This document shows positions 13,301 through 26,900 of a stretch of DNA of 64,000 nucleotides, one piece after another. A program made the translations under genes and the position numbers. The notes below the pieces were generated by a model, which was not told where the DNA came from, did no database searches, and saw only the letters and a program-made list of their open reading frames with translations. The stretch spans positions 18,579,829 to 18,643,828 of the forward strand of contig OZ023275.1 in the NCBI GenBank assembly GCA_964007475.1. Reading direction: 5' to 3'. The stretch's first letter is position 1; every line of letters starts with the position of its first letter. This stretch comes from Hybos culiciformis. Its lineage: Eukaryota; Arthropoda; Insecta; Diptera; Hybotidae.

Positions 13301-16300
13301 ATTTGAAATTTTAATATTAAAAATATGTCAATATGAATATGACATAACTCATAAGTTTTATAAACATTATGTAGAAGACATAGTATAGTAGCATAAGAAA
13401 CATAAAGAGGAAAATAATAAGAAAAATACTAAGGAAGAGATTGTTATATAAATTTTTTTTTTTTTCATTTTGGAAAATATAATTTTCTTTTTATTAATAA
13501 TGTTGGTAAAGAGATTTTTTTTTTTTTTTGTGTTAAAAAATCTTTTCTATTTTGCAACAGAAAATTAATGTTAATATATAATAATAAAAAAATATAACGA
13601 AAAAAGATTCTTTGACATATTCCATTAATTGTTTTTTTTTCTTTCTTGTGTAAATAACTCACTTAAATTTGCTACAAAATAATAAGATTAAGATTTGTCA
13701 CATTTTTTGTTAATCTTTGAATTTGTCTTAAGAAATCTTGTAATGTCATTTTAAAGAATGTTAGTTAAGTTTTAAGAAAAATTAATTAATAACGTTGTTG
13801 GATTGTTCTGGTCATGTTTGTGGTTTCCTAACATATATTATACAATATTTGTGTAACTCACTGTATGTTGAATTGTGGGGGGTGAAACAGACGAATAAGT
13901 TCTTTCAACTTTTTTATTATGGAATATAACACAACTGTTGATTAGATTCATTTCATAGTAATATAATAAATTTTTATTTAAACCTATGAATATCTTAATA
14001 AATACTGTCAAATAGAGCTGATTTTATAACAAAAAAAGTTAAAGGAATTTATTCGTTTTTTTACATTATATTTGTGGTCAAACAAAACATAAAAGTTTTA
14101 TAACAAACCTTTTTTAAAATAATTTTAATATCATGTAACGATAAAAGTAACTTGAAGTTAATTTGTTTTGTTCGTTATTAATTTTAAATATTTTGTTTCA
14201 ATTACAAAAATGAAGGTTTCTTTTCATTTCTGTAGCAATTTAGCAATTTAGATTGACTTAATTCTTTGGTTATACATGGATTGTGTTTTCCCAAATTTTT
14301 TCTGTGCTGTTTGATTTTGAAGGGATTTTTATTACAAAGATGAGAAATTGATCGTTTGAAGATAAATATGGAAATATTTTTGTTTTTGACAGCTTTTTTT
14401 CGTTAATGACTCCAATCTCCTTAAGACAGTAAGACTAAAGAGTCAGCCCAAGATAAATCCTGAGAGAAAATCCCAAGAAATTTCTATGGAAATACGGTTT
14501 ATGAATTTTTTTAGAATATTAAGGCAGACATATAAAATAATTTTAAGAATATCAAAGATAATTCTATTTAATCAATTATTTAAATTGATTAATTTTAGAA
14601 GGCAAGCGGCGTTAAAAAAAAATAGACTATGGACAATGATTTTTAAAATATTAAAGAAATTCTAATTTTTCTTTAAAATTGAATGTGACATTCATATTGT
14701 TGGCTTTTATTTTTTTCTACATAAAAGAAAAAATAATGAATAAATGAATTTAAATTGTGGACACATTTTTTTTATTTAATATTAAAACGAAAAAAAACTG
14801 AATGAATGAATGAATGAAATATAATGTTGATTCAGCAGCTGATGGTAATTTTTAATTTTAGGTTTCAGTCAGAAAAAAAAAAAGAAGCAATTCAATTGAA
14901 TGCAATTGATGATGCTCTGTCAGTTTCAATGACTTTGTTTCACTTTAAAAGAATCATAGGAGAGAAAAAAAATTATAATTGAAATGTCAAAGCTTTTTTC
15001 AAATAAAAAAGAAGATGGTACTAAATTAATGTTCTTGCTGTATTAATGAAATATTATGACATTATAAAATTTATTAGTTCTGTCAAATAAAGACTTTTCT
15101 CATTTAATAATATTTCAGCTATACGACATAATTATGTACATTTTTCTTTCAAACTTTTTTAGTTCGTTTATTATTCTAGAATGATCTCGTTATTATGCAT
15201 GCTTAATTTAATTAAAAGTTGATGAAATTTTAAATAATGAAAAAATTTATGAATTTAACATAATTAAAATGTCTAAATATATGGAAGAACTTTGGAAACA
15301 GAAATGTAACTGCTGCTTGGACTAAGAATATAATTCATTCATTGATTTTGTTTACAATAATTTAATTCCAGATAGTTTAATGTCACATATAAACAAAAAA
15401 AAAAAAAAACTATTCAAATAATTTATTTTTTGTTGTTGTTGTTGGTACATAACAAAAAAATTCTTCACATATGAAGAATAAAATAAAAAAAATATAAAAA
15501 CCAAAAAAAAAAAAAAAATGTAAAACCATTTTATATTTCGGATGGACTTAACAACTCAGATATTTCATTCCGGCAACAATTTTTATTTTCCTTTTACTAC
15601 ATATTTTTTATTTTTTTTTTGGTTTTTTTTTTCTGGTTATAAAAATTATGTTGTTTAGCCACCATAAGTTTAAGTTTTGAAGTTTATTCTTGCATGAAAT
15701 TAAACTATATACTTTAGTTTAGATATATACATAAATATTCATTCACATATTTATTTATTTTGTATTTTAGTATTTTTTTTTTTCGAGATATTTATTAGAT
15801 AAAAATTTAAAAAAGGCATTTCCATTTTTTTTGTTTTATTTAATTTTTTTTTTGTTTTTTTAGGAATCTTATTCTAAAGGGTTTAACAATGTCGTAACAT
15901 AAATCTTTAACTCAATAATATTAATATAAAAAAAAACTACATATCTTCAGAAATTTATATGTTAATGAACATTATAATCAAATAAAAATTGCTATATATA
16001 TTGAAATAGCAAGTAAATAAATATTAAATAAGATAAAAATTAAATTGATTTTTATTTTCCAAAGATTTTTACGTAATTTTATTGAGTCAATTAAATCGTA
16101 GTGTGAATCCTAATGATTATTCAAGCAGTATTAACGTAATTAATCTTTTATCGTATAATGTCATCAATTGAAGATGTTTATTTATATTATACTTTATTTA
16201 TATACATATTCAGAATAATCGAAATATTTTATTTCTAGTGAAAATTGCGAAGAAAATTATTTGTCATATTGTCAGAATGGAATAATGGATAGATTATTTT

Positions 16301-19300
16301 TACTCTAAGCACTTTCTAGTGAATTATATCTATACCCGGATATAAATTAAATGCTCTCATTATAAGTAGGTCATATCTGAAGATTTCCTGATTAATCATC
16401 GAACGATTCCGAGAATAAGGCAATGCTTAAAAATTACTCATACTTATATAATGTACTTGTTCATATTTAAATTTTATGTTTAAAAAAAAATTATTGTATT
16501 TTAATAAGAATGAGAAATAACAATATCTTATCAGTTTCAAATTTGAATAATTTTACATTTGAAATCTTGTAGATAATATGGAACAAAAAAAAAAAATTAA
16601 AAATAAACAGAAAATCTTTGTTTCTACAATAAAAAAAATATCATCTGCAATTTGTGAAGCAATTGACATAATATTCTTATTTAAATTAATGAATTCAATT
16701 TTGCATTATATAAAAAAGACAATTACGGAATTGAGTACACATAGTTTGCTACAAACATACATGCATACTTATATATTTATTTAAGAATTAAGAGAAAAGG
16801 ACAAAAGTCTTGAGACTTTAAAGTAAATAGTATATTATTAAAGAAAAATTAATGAAATGAAAACGAAATAAAAAATCTTTCTAAGAAATATTTATTCGTA
16901 TATGTATACCATGCACAATATTATATACATTCATATCCCTTTTCTAATGAAAATATTTACTAAAATAACATTTAAAAATCTTAAGATATAAAAAAAAACA
17001 ATTTTTCTTTCTGTTTTTTAACTTAAATATTGTCACACTTCAAATATTATCCTTGCTGTGTAAATTGTAACATTTTATATATGGCTCTTATAAAAATTTC
17101 TTCTTTAATGAAATTGTTCCGAAGAAAAAATTAAAATAAAAAAAAGAAAAAATAGTTTTATTCCCCCTAACAATTTCTTTTATTTATCTTTAGATGGAAT
17201 TAGTGTTGTCATTATGAAAAATGTTAGATAATGAATAAAGTTTAGTAAACATAAAACAAAATAAAAATTAAAACTAAAACTATGCTTTGTGCCCAATTGA
17301 CAATTATATTTTAATATAAAATATAATTTTAGTTGTCATTTTAAAAGCGATTGAACTTAATATGAACTTAATAACGATCAACTAAGTACAGTATGGATTA
17401 AGTTAAATATTCTTCATTCCAAATTTAAAATTATTTCGAGTTTTTTGGATCCTTAATTTGCAAATAGTAAGACAGTTTAATTAAATCAATTATATATAGT
17501 AATATATTAAAATAATTTTCGTATTTATTTTACTCATATAAAAAATGTACAGAAAATATTCGATTCGAGCATACAGAAGTGACATAATTTAAAATCTTTA
17601 GGTTCAATGCATATATTTAACCCAGACAATAACTGGAATGCAACTGAATACGAAACGAATAGAATAATAATAAGATTATTATCACCAACCAAAAATAATT
17701 TCATTCAAATGGCACATGCGTTGTAATTGGTTAAAAAAAAATCTGTAATCTTTGCAGATATTTCATAGTTAGTTGTATATTTATTTCAAAAAAGTGCATC
17801 ATTATAATAAAAAAAATTGAGTAAATCAACTATATATATTTGAAGTATATTATAAAGTTTTGAATCCTAATAGTAATCAATCATACTTTTGTATAATATT
17901 AAAATTTTTAAATTTTCTTAGCTTTGAAAGCTAAATTTTGAATTATTTATGTATAAAATCAATTATAAAGAAAATTAGAAGAATATAATAAAGTTATAAA
18001 ACTTCAAATTTTTATTCATGAATCATGCTTTAATACTGTCTAATAGCTATATCAGAATTATTAAATGAAATCAACTTAATTTGATTTCAAACCTTGTGAT
18101 ATTATCATTATATTGAAATGATTTAAATATTAAACTGAACTTATGTTTTAGAGAGTCTAGCACTCTGTGATGGTATCAATGTAATCAAACTTGTTCGATT
18201 TTTAGAATGAAGGAATAATGTGATTTGAAAAAAAAAATTGTAATGTAAAGTATCAAATATAAAGTACAAGTTTTCATAACTTTTTAGCGTCAATAACGAT
18301 ATTATTCGAAGGCCGTAATTGCAAATATAGCAAAAACCAAATTTAAACAATAACAAACAATTTTTAAATATAGTAGAGCTTTCGGAATTCTTAACTGCAA
18401 GCAATCCTCAGATGCAAATTTGAAATAAAGTAGAATCTGAAAATATGGATTTATATTTTGTAAATGCTCTGCTTAAACAATCCGGGTGAAGATGAAGCTA
18501 TACATAATTGGAACATAATGGATTATAAAATATTTAATAGAGACAATAGGTAGTTATACTGAATAAAGCTTTGAATAAATACTCAGTTAATCAGAAAAAT
18601 CATTGATTGAAGATTATTGTCCAGCTTTGAGAGATTTTAATTTTTTAAAAGTACTGAAAAAAAGACATTTGGGTGGGAATAAAAAAGTGTGAGTAAAAAA
18701 TTAATACATAAAAAAAAATTATTACATAATTTTGACCTTAGGTCATCAATCAATATTTTATTCCCTTTTTACAATTATAATTTTACGATTACCATTTTGC
18801 TTACAACTAAATATTAAAACTATAACTATAATCAATAAATCATAAATCATAAGATTTTCTCGCAAAAATCAGGGCAAGTTTTAAAATAAACTTAAAGTTA
18901 TAATTAGTTGTATTTAATTTGCCATTAATCTAAATTGATTTAACATTTAAAAATATTCTCATGTAAATTTCATCCCAAAAATTATTGATATGTAATCGAA
19001 TTAACCCCTCTTGTAATCCATGAAAATATTTTTCATGTAAAAAAAAAAACAAAAAAAAAATCATCAGATTCTTATGAATTTTCCCACAATGTATTTATTT
19101 GTTTTTCCACTTGAATTCATAAGAAGCGTTAAAATTCGATAAGTCGCATTTTTTCACAATATTTGTTTTCATTTAATATCTTTAAAGATTCTTATTTTGT
19201 TTTTTAACATTAAAACTTTTTTTTTTTCGTTTCTTGTTTCTTATAAACATTTCAATTTCCCAGTAGAAATAAAAAAAAAAATTATAAAATCGGAGGAAAA

Positions 19301-22300
19301 TTTTCCATTTTGGGGAGACATTAAAAGAAGCAAATAAAAGAAAATAAGAATCTCATAAGAGTGTACACTGATTTATTTTAAGAATTTTTTTTTATTCTAA
19401 ATGGAATAGTAAATTTCTAGAATAGGGTAAAGCTTAAAAGTTTTCTCTGACAAAGTTGTTTTTTCTATAAGTATTTGAGAAAATAATCTGCAGATATTCC
19501 AGAAAATAGATCCTACAGCGACAATGTTAAAAGTATTGTATTTAGAGCCCGTTAACCTCCTAAAGTTTATTTCATGTTTTTCTATGTAATTCGAATAATT
19601 TACATAGATAGGTGAGGTGACATACAACTTTCCTTAAGATACTCCTATTCCTAGCCGTTTTGGAATCACATTTTTATCAAATTTCCTCACATCCAAATTT
19701 TAGTTTCATAACTCCATACAATTTTGATCTTAATCAAATAAGCAACAGTATAAAATTAAATATTGAGTTTTCTGTACTTCTCCGTTCGTGTGGCAATTTT
19801 TTTTTGTGGATTATATTAACATATAACTTCCCTAAACTATATTATGGTCCACGTTTTTTAATGTTTTGTTAAAGATCAAATTGTTAAGAATTTCTTGAAG
19901 TATTCTTATTTTTTTTATTTTGATTTTCTTTTCTCGCTTCGATATAATAAAATTTTAACATTAGATGTATTTTCTGTCGTTCGTGTAACTTTAATATCTA
20001 TTTTATTTTGCATTTCTTAATACCAGAAATCTGTAGAAAATGTAATCTGGTTTCAAATTTTAATATTGTTTACGATAATTATGTAACAAAATATTGTTTA
20101 AGGCAAAGAAATACCTTGAAACAAGTTCTTGGGCCTAAATAAAAATATGTGAAATTTATTGAAATGACTTAAAGTTATTCGTTTCTTATTTAAAAAAGGA
20201 AAATCATCTATTTACAAGGTCCTAAGTTTTTGTTATCGCAAGAATGCATTATATTATGAAGATATGGCTTTTATATTTTGAACAACTAAATGAGAATTTT
20301 TTAATGTTTCATGTACGAGACACAATGTTACTGTCTAACAATTTTAAGGGTTTACTTGTATGAATAAATTTCATTTGGACAGATTTGATTGAATTACGAA
20401 ACATTAGATAGAAATGTGGTAAAAAAAATAAAAATACTAATATACTCGCAGACTAAATGTCTAGGTCACAAATGATTGTGACGTTCGTTTCTTTCAAGAT
20501 CAAGTTGGAATATGTTTTTTTTACAGAGAAAGGAAATAGTTATAATTGAAGAATAGAGTCCTGGAAAGGGCACTTGTATGCACAGGGTGTTATGATTTTG
20601 ATTAATTTTTCAACAGTTAGTCAAATCTACAACGATTCGCTGTACTGTCAGTACATAATGTCATGTCGGACAGTAATATGATACAGATTCAGAGCATTTT
20701 AATAAATTTGTTTCTTGTTTCAGAATAATAACAAAGATTTTTGTTTTATAAAGTTATCTAAGATTTCGCACTCGTAAGTTGAACATACATATACATACAT
20801 ATTTTTTTAGACATTTTTATTTAGCTTTCATTGAACTTCATGACACAGTCAGTTAAATTGATCAAACATCATAATATGAGTCTGATGTCAAAAGGTATAT
20901 AATTCTATTTTAAAAAATATTCTTAATCTTAATATTTATTGTTATTTTTGTAGTTGAATTTGGGAACTTAAAACTTCACACACATCGTATTATATTATGA
21001 TCAAAAATAGTGTGCTTAGCTAAATGGAGATGATTCTTAACATTTTAGAAATAGTTAAAATAAAGAAATTATTTATTATTAAGGTGAAAATGCTGATATT
21101 TTTTTTTACTTTAAATTTTTTATGTTTTATCAGAACTTGGTCTTGATTCTTGATGGTGATAGTTCACAGATACAGAAGAACGATGAAAAGTACTAGACTT
21201 TGACGATTATTATTACTATAAATTGTTTATAACGTTTTCCGTTCTGATGGATATTAAAATAAGAAATTTTCATAATTTAGTTCAATATTTGACAAATCAG
21301 GTTGTGTGTTTTTTTTCTTAAGAAAATTATGTATGGTTTAACTTTAATAATGTATAACGTACCATATTTTACTTAAATTATGTTTCCATAAAAAGTGTCC
21401 TTGTTTCGAATCAAATATTGGAAGAACAATAAATTAATATTAAAATGTACTTTGCCAAATTTCTTTCCCTCATTTTGATGTTTTTTTTTTACTGTCTAGA
21501 TACCGTGAATTTTTTTTTTGTATATTTCAGAAGATTATTTCAATTTAACCTGCTTCTTAAATTTAAATAAAAACTCATTAAAGTTAACCTTTTTTTTTTG
21601 TTGTTGTAAATTTAAAGAAGGAAAATTTTATGAATTTTCCACTTTGTTAACAAAATCAAGTGGTATATGAGTGGAAAAATATTTACTGGATAATTTTATT
21701 ATAATATTTTTTTGCCGTTTGAAGGAAATATTAAGAATGTGAAAGAGCAGCGGATTGTAAAAAAGAAAAATCAAATATCAATCTTCTGTCATTTGGGAAA
21801 ATAAAATTGGTTCATGATACAATTAACATAATAGTCTGATAAAAGGTATATAGTTTAATATTTATTAGATGAGTTTGATGTACAATCAGTATAAGAATGT
21901 TTACTTTTATCGCAAAGCACAAAACAAAGCAATTGTGTGCCATTTTTTTTAGGTCAGCTACAAAACAATACCACACAAAATTACAGCCTATTCGTTTCAC
22001 GGCATATGCAAGAAGCTAGAGAACCATATATATTTGTAACCTTATTACTTAATTTTTAGCAAATAAAAGTTTAAATTTATTTTTCATGAGAATTTTTTTG
22101 ATCCATAATATATGTGGCAATGATTGAACTTTAACTCTACTGTAATGTTAATGATTTTCAATATATAAATAATTTTAAATATACAAAATTTTGTAATGAA
22201 AATTACTGGAAATATGTTTTTTTTTTTAGATTTTTATTTTTAATTTGTTTTAACCAAGAACCTAAAAGGATTCAACACAACAATATTTAATGTGGTTGAA

Positions 22301-22931
22301 TTTAATTTCTGTAAAAAAAAAATATTTATATTATATAATAATATTATTTACTATGTATAAAATGTTATAAAATGTAATATGAAATTAATTATTTTTTTTT
22401 CCCAATAATGAGTTCGGAAAAAAGGGTTAAAATATAAACATTATATTGACTTTTGCACACACAAATTAAGAACTAAGAAAAAAATAAAATAAAATCGTTA
22501 AAATAAAAGAATTATTTCAAATAATAAGAGTAATTTCAACTGAACCGTAAAAATGTTAAAAATTGAAAAATAATCTATAGAAATAATTTATATAAAATTG
22601 TAAAGGAATAAAAAATTATATAAAGTATATAAATGTTTATGTATATGCACATTTTTTTTTTTAAGCAAGGAAAAGCCATTAACTGCAGGCATATTTTAAT
22701 TGAAAAGAAAATGTATAAGAAATAAAAAATAAAAAAAAAAAATATATATATAAACGTCATTTGATTTAGCGATTTGTAATTCAATTTATTTCTTGTTCAT
22801 TAACTTGAATTTCAATTTTTTTTTTAAATCCAAATTTCCAAATGAATGAAAAATTGAAAAAAAAAAAAATTATTTTAAAAAAAAATTATAATAAAATCAA
22901 TGTTTTTATATATAGAAAAACGTTTAATATA
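7346..22931. other. Long AT-rich intergenic region, no gene seen
   Basis: About 15.6 kb dominated by A/T tracts. The first part should contain the lipase promoter, but TATA-like words are too common here to single one out. Open frames up to 105 codons (for example 11449-11766) are runs of Phe, Ile, Lys and Asn with antisense frames of the same kind, so I treat them as chance. No paired terminal repeats or RNA genes were recognised. Confidence 0.55.
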
Positions 22932-22939
22932 GTATATAG
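22932..22939. repeat. Left target-site duplication of the outer hAT-like element
   Basis: GTATATAG directly precedes the CAGGAGTGG terminus. The right copy at 23973-23980 reads GTATATAT, so seven of eight bases agree. An 8-bp duplication is the hAT length. The local AT repeat weakens the inference. Confidence 0.55.
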
Positions 22940-23036
22940 CAGGAGTGGCCAGCTGTACTAACTTTGGGAGACACATCTATGAATTAATATTTTGAAGAGC
23001 CATTTATAATTTGTATTATACATATATATAGGATTA

Positions 23037-23250
23037 ATCTAATTTTAAAGTGAATCAGTTAAAATTTTTAATTTAAACTGAAAAATTTTTTTTTTGCGTA
23101 AATTAGTAGGAGTTAAAATTTTTTTTTCAAATTTAACAGTTCATCTAATTTTAAAGTGAATCAGTTTAAAGTTAAATTTTTTGCTGGTGTAAATTAGTGG
23201 GCGTTTTAAATTTCGTTCAGTTAAGTTGTGGTTAAATTTGTCAAAATTAA
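23037..23250. repeat. Diverged tandem duplication of about 106 bp inside the outer element
   Basis: The words ATCTAATTTTAAAGTGAATC begin at 23037 and again at 23143. Each copy continues with a similar downstream stretch ending in AAATTAGT followed by GG. The second unit is slightly shorter and diverged. It lies wholly inside the outer hAT-like element. Confidence 0.7.
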
Positions 23251-23376
23251 AATTTGTTAAAAAAATACGCAATATGTAAACGAGAATAGAAAGTTTTCAA
23301 TAGGAATTACAAAATGTGCATAAGAGCCATTCCAATCGACTTCAAGAGCCAAATGCGGCTCGCGAGCCACGTTATG

Positions 23377-23384
23377 GCCACCCA
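23377..23384. repeat. Left 8-bp target-site duplication of the nested element
   Basis: GCCACCCA here matches GCCACCCA at 23963-23970 exactly, immediately outside the nested element's inverted termini. The target sequence is the right terminus of the outer element, which proves the order of insertion. Confidence 0.9.
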
Positions 23385-23962
23385 CATAGCCGGGCAAAAT
23401 ACATGCGAATGTAATTTAAATTACAAATTACAAAATACACAAAAATTTACCTCAAATTAAATTACTGAAATTACATTACATTTTTTGTTTAATTAAAAAA
23501 TACAAATTAGTAATTTGAAATTACACTATTTTTGGTTCCAATTACAATAATGTAATTTAAAATTATAAAATTACAATTACAAATTATCCAGTATTAAAAA
23601 AAAAAATAAAAAATTTAAAATAAAAGTTCTATTGAGATTGAGAAATTAAAACACGAAAAGAAAGCTTACTTTTTTTTTTTATTTGAATTTCTAACACATA
23701 CGAATTTTACAGTTAAGTAAAGAGATAAATTTTTAACGCTAAGTAATTTGAAAGAAGTAAAAGTATTTTGAAATTACAAGTATATAGAAATACAAATTAC
23801 TAAATACAAATTACAAATATGAATTAACGAATTAAAATTACATTCTTCTAATTACGAATCTACCAATGTAATTGAATTACACATTACAAATTACAAAATG
23901 TAATTGAATTAGTAATTTCGAATTACACTATTTTGAAATTACAAGTATTTTGCCCGGCTATG
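23385..23962. mobile_element. Nested hAT-like MITE (578 bp) with perfect 18-bp TIRs
   Basis: Both ends read CATAGCCGGGCAAAATAC inward, an exact 18-bp terminal inverted repeat. A perfect 8-bp target duplication (GCCACCCA) flanks it. The interior is made of many variants of AATTACAAATTAC on both strands, a sub-repeated AT-rich filler with no coding capacity. The 8-bp duplication and CA start fit the hAT superfamily; the family is inferred, not matched. The identical termini and duplication suggest insertion more recent than the outer element. Confidence 0.85.
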
Positions 23963-23980
23963 GCCACCCATAGTATATAT
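23963..23980. repeat. Right duplications: inner copy (23963-23970) and outer copy (23973-23980)
   Basis: GCCACCCA closes the nested element. The two bases TA then finish the outer element's terminus, and GTATATAT is the outer element's right target duplication. The order is consistent with one insertion inside another. Confidence 0.7.
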
Positions 23981-26900
23981 ATAGTATAGTTAGATATTTA
24001 TGGGAGAAATCTAAGTATCTCTATCATTTTACTTGTTATTGCTAAATCATTTCATTTGACGTATGGCTTATTTTTCATATAAAGCGGAAAATATTTCATA
24101 CCATACTTTGAATCAAGTTTTGCTACATAATTGAATTAACTAAAAGTTGGGACAGGAAGTATCAGAATTATGCTGGAAAATAAAGTATTAAAGAATTAAT
24201 TCTAACTTTCTGGACTAACTATATAGAAATAAATTCATACATTATTTTATTTGAAGTGTTGATTTATCAAAAATAATGCATTTTAAATTTTTAATGCATT
24301 TCTGATAAAAGTTTTACTATTTTTTTTATGTTTATTTTTCTTTCTGTTTTATTATGTAAGTCAATATATTCATATATCTTATTCATATTATATTTGATTT
24401 TCTAGATTGAATTAAGTTATAATGGTCATCAATTTTTATAAAATTTTATTATTTATTTTAATCTTGATATCCATATTTGATTATCATTTTAATAATAGTT
24501 AAATTTTTGATTAAGTAATGTTTACAAAAAAAAAAATATTATTTTTTTTTTACATGTTTATTTTACCAAAAAAAAGTTTATTCATTATCGAAATAGATTT
24601 TACACAAAATACATTAACTCGATTATTATAACTTAAAAATATACAAAGAAAATGAAGTACGGGGTTCGTTTTCAACATTTGGATTTAAAATACATTTTGA
24701 TATATTTTGTTTTAATATTTCTACAATCGCCCTTCTTGGTCACAATCAGGGGCTAACCATTTGTTATTAGGTCCATTCAATCGATATCTATTCAAATACC
24801 GAAATTCATTTTCAGCCCCAAGTATACAAAATCTTGGGCACATTTCTGTTTTGTTTTACTTTAGGCTCCTCTTATCGACATCGACCGATTCACTTCACAT
24901 ACTAATTTTTTCAGAATTCATTATTTAAACTTTAAATAAATTTAAAATTTTTTTATTAGAAAATAATTTCAACCTTTGGCAGTTTGAAAAATTCTAGTTT
25001 CGAAGTATGAACTTGGAGAATGTAAACAATATAATGAATATTGATCGAACTCAATCAAAAAGTTTGATTGTCGGCTATACCGGATAAATGCTTAACGAAA
25101 ACATTATAGATATATAGTCCGTTTTTTTTTTTTTTTTTTTTTTTTGACGGAAAACGTACTTAAGATATTAGAAAGATTTAAATTGGAAAATTTTCTCATT
25201 ATAATTATTAACGCTTTGTATTGAAGATGTAAAAATGAAAATTTTCTTCTTTATGTTTTTCCCACAAAATGTTGTGTGTTTTAAGTAAGCTTTATGCTTG
25301 GAAAATAAAAATCAAAATGTTCATCGTAGTTTTGACCTGACTATAGGATGTTCGTAATTTCCGTATATCTCCGGATTCATCTGACATTTTGGAATTGTTA
25401 ATTTTTTTTATGCATAAATTATATTTTTCAGTATTTTTTTTTTATACACCTGACTAAGTTTTTCCGTTAAACCGTATAGATGTAGATTTTTAATTGTGTG
25501 GTTTAAAATGAAAATAAAAATAAACAAGGCAAAATATAAAAACGTAATAAAGGATAATTTTACTAGAAAAAAAAAACATTGCAAAAATAGGTATATTTTA
25601 AATAAATTTATTATTTTGTTTTTTTATAAAAAAAAAAAAATTAAATTTTAAACATCATAATCTCGGTTCAAATTTATTTTTAATCTTGTAAAAATGAACA
25701 CTGAATAATATTCGTGTCATTTAAAAGTTAATTAAACCACAAAATAGTCATGTTAATTTCGATCATTAAAAATAATAAAAAAAAAAATAAAAAAAAACAG
25801 TGTTGGTTAATTTTCCATAAAAAAAAAAACATTCTTTTTTTTTTTTTTATTTAAAAAAAATAAAATGTGTATCAAAATTTAAGTTTAAATTAAACAACTC
25901 TTGTAATCGCATTAAAAACAACGGTTGGCTTAATATTTTTGTTTTACGTTATTTTGATTTTGTTATGTTAAAATTTTGTATGTAATTTTATAATAAATGC
26001 CAAATAGGTACATGGTTTATGTTTTTTTGTTTCGTCTTGGAATAGAGCTTTTTCAGCCCTGATCATTTATGAACTGATTGTTAGTTATTATGAACTCATG
26101 GAGACAATTCATCGACAATTCATCGCGGCGCAATTTAACAAGATAAATATTGATTAATTCTTTCTATTTCAGATAGTATAACAAGAAATAGAGATAATAT
26201 TAACTCAAAAAAAAAACTAACAATTGTTGGCTATTGGCTAATTTCGAGTGTTTTGTAAAATGGAACAGAAATTTTATCTGAGCCTTAAGAGTGGGTATTT
26301 GTAAAAAAAAGGAAATTAATTTTTATTTTAGCCATAAGAAAGCTAATTTTTTTTTTCGCTTTAAAATTGTGACCGTTTTTCAGAAAATGGCTCATATTCA
26401 CTATATTCAGTCTTTCAGGAAAAAATTATTCCGATATCGTACAGTGGGCATATGCTACATGAGAAAAGTTAGTGGAAAAACTGGAAACATGAAAAAAAAA
26501 ACCCACTTTTGTTTCGAACCCCTTCACTGATCAGGCTGAAAATTAAAAAATCCACATTCAGGATACATGCTTTCAATAATAATGCGTATCAAACGCACGA
26601 TAGACCGTTCACGAGATATTTTGGCAATCAAAATTTAACTAAAAAATTTTCAGAACACCTTACAAAATAATTTACATCAAAGTTTTTCACCTCAAATTTT
26701 CGCCTTCTATAAAAATGGTATTTATTGAAATTCAATTTCAAAGATTAATACATATATAAAATATAGCGACTGACTATAATCATTTCAAATTGTTTGAAAC
26801 AAGAAAAAAAAAAACGAAAAAAATGTAACATATGAACAGCAAATAAACTGGACCTTTTGTTTTGCAAATAATACCCTTATAAAAATTCGATATTTATAAA

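Larger units (their letters stand above)
22940..23972. mobile_element. Degenerate hAT-like non-autonomous element carrying a nested insertion
   Basis: The left end reads CAGGAGTGGCCA. The right end, read inward on the minus strand, is TATGGGTGGCCA, a 9/12 match. Subterminal sequence at the right (GAGCCAAATGCGGCTCGCG) resembles the GGCTC-rich subterminal regions of many hAT MITEs. Without the nested element and its duplicated target the length is about 447 bp. There is no transposase frame, so movement would have depended on an enzyme supplied elsewhere. Terminal mismatches and an imperfect duplication suggest an old copy. Confidence 0.7.

Noticed and set aside
20578..20600. CACAGGGTGTTATG as a transposon end; similar GGGTG words near 34765 and 61970
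   Set aside because: No inverted partner or flanking duplication found nearby for any of the three.
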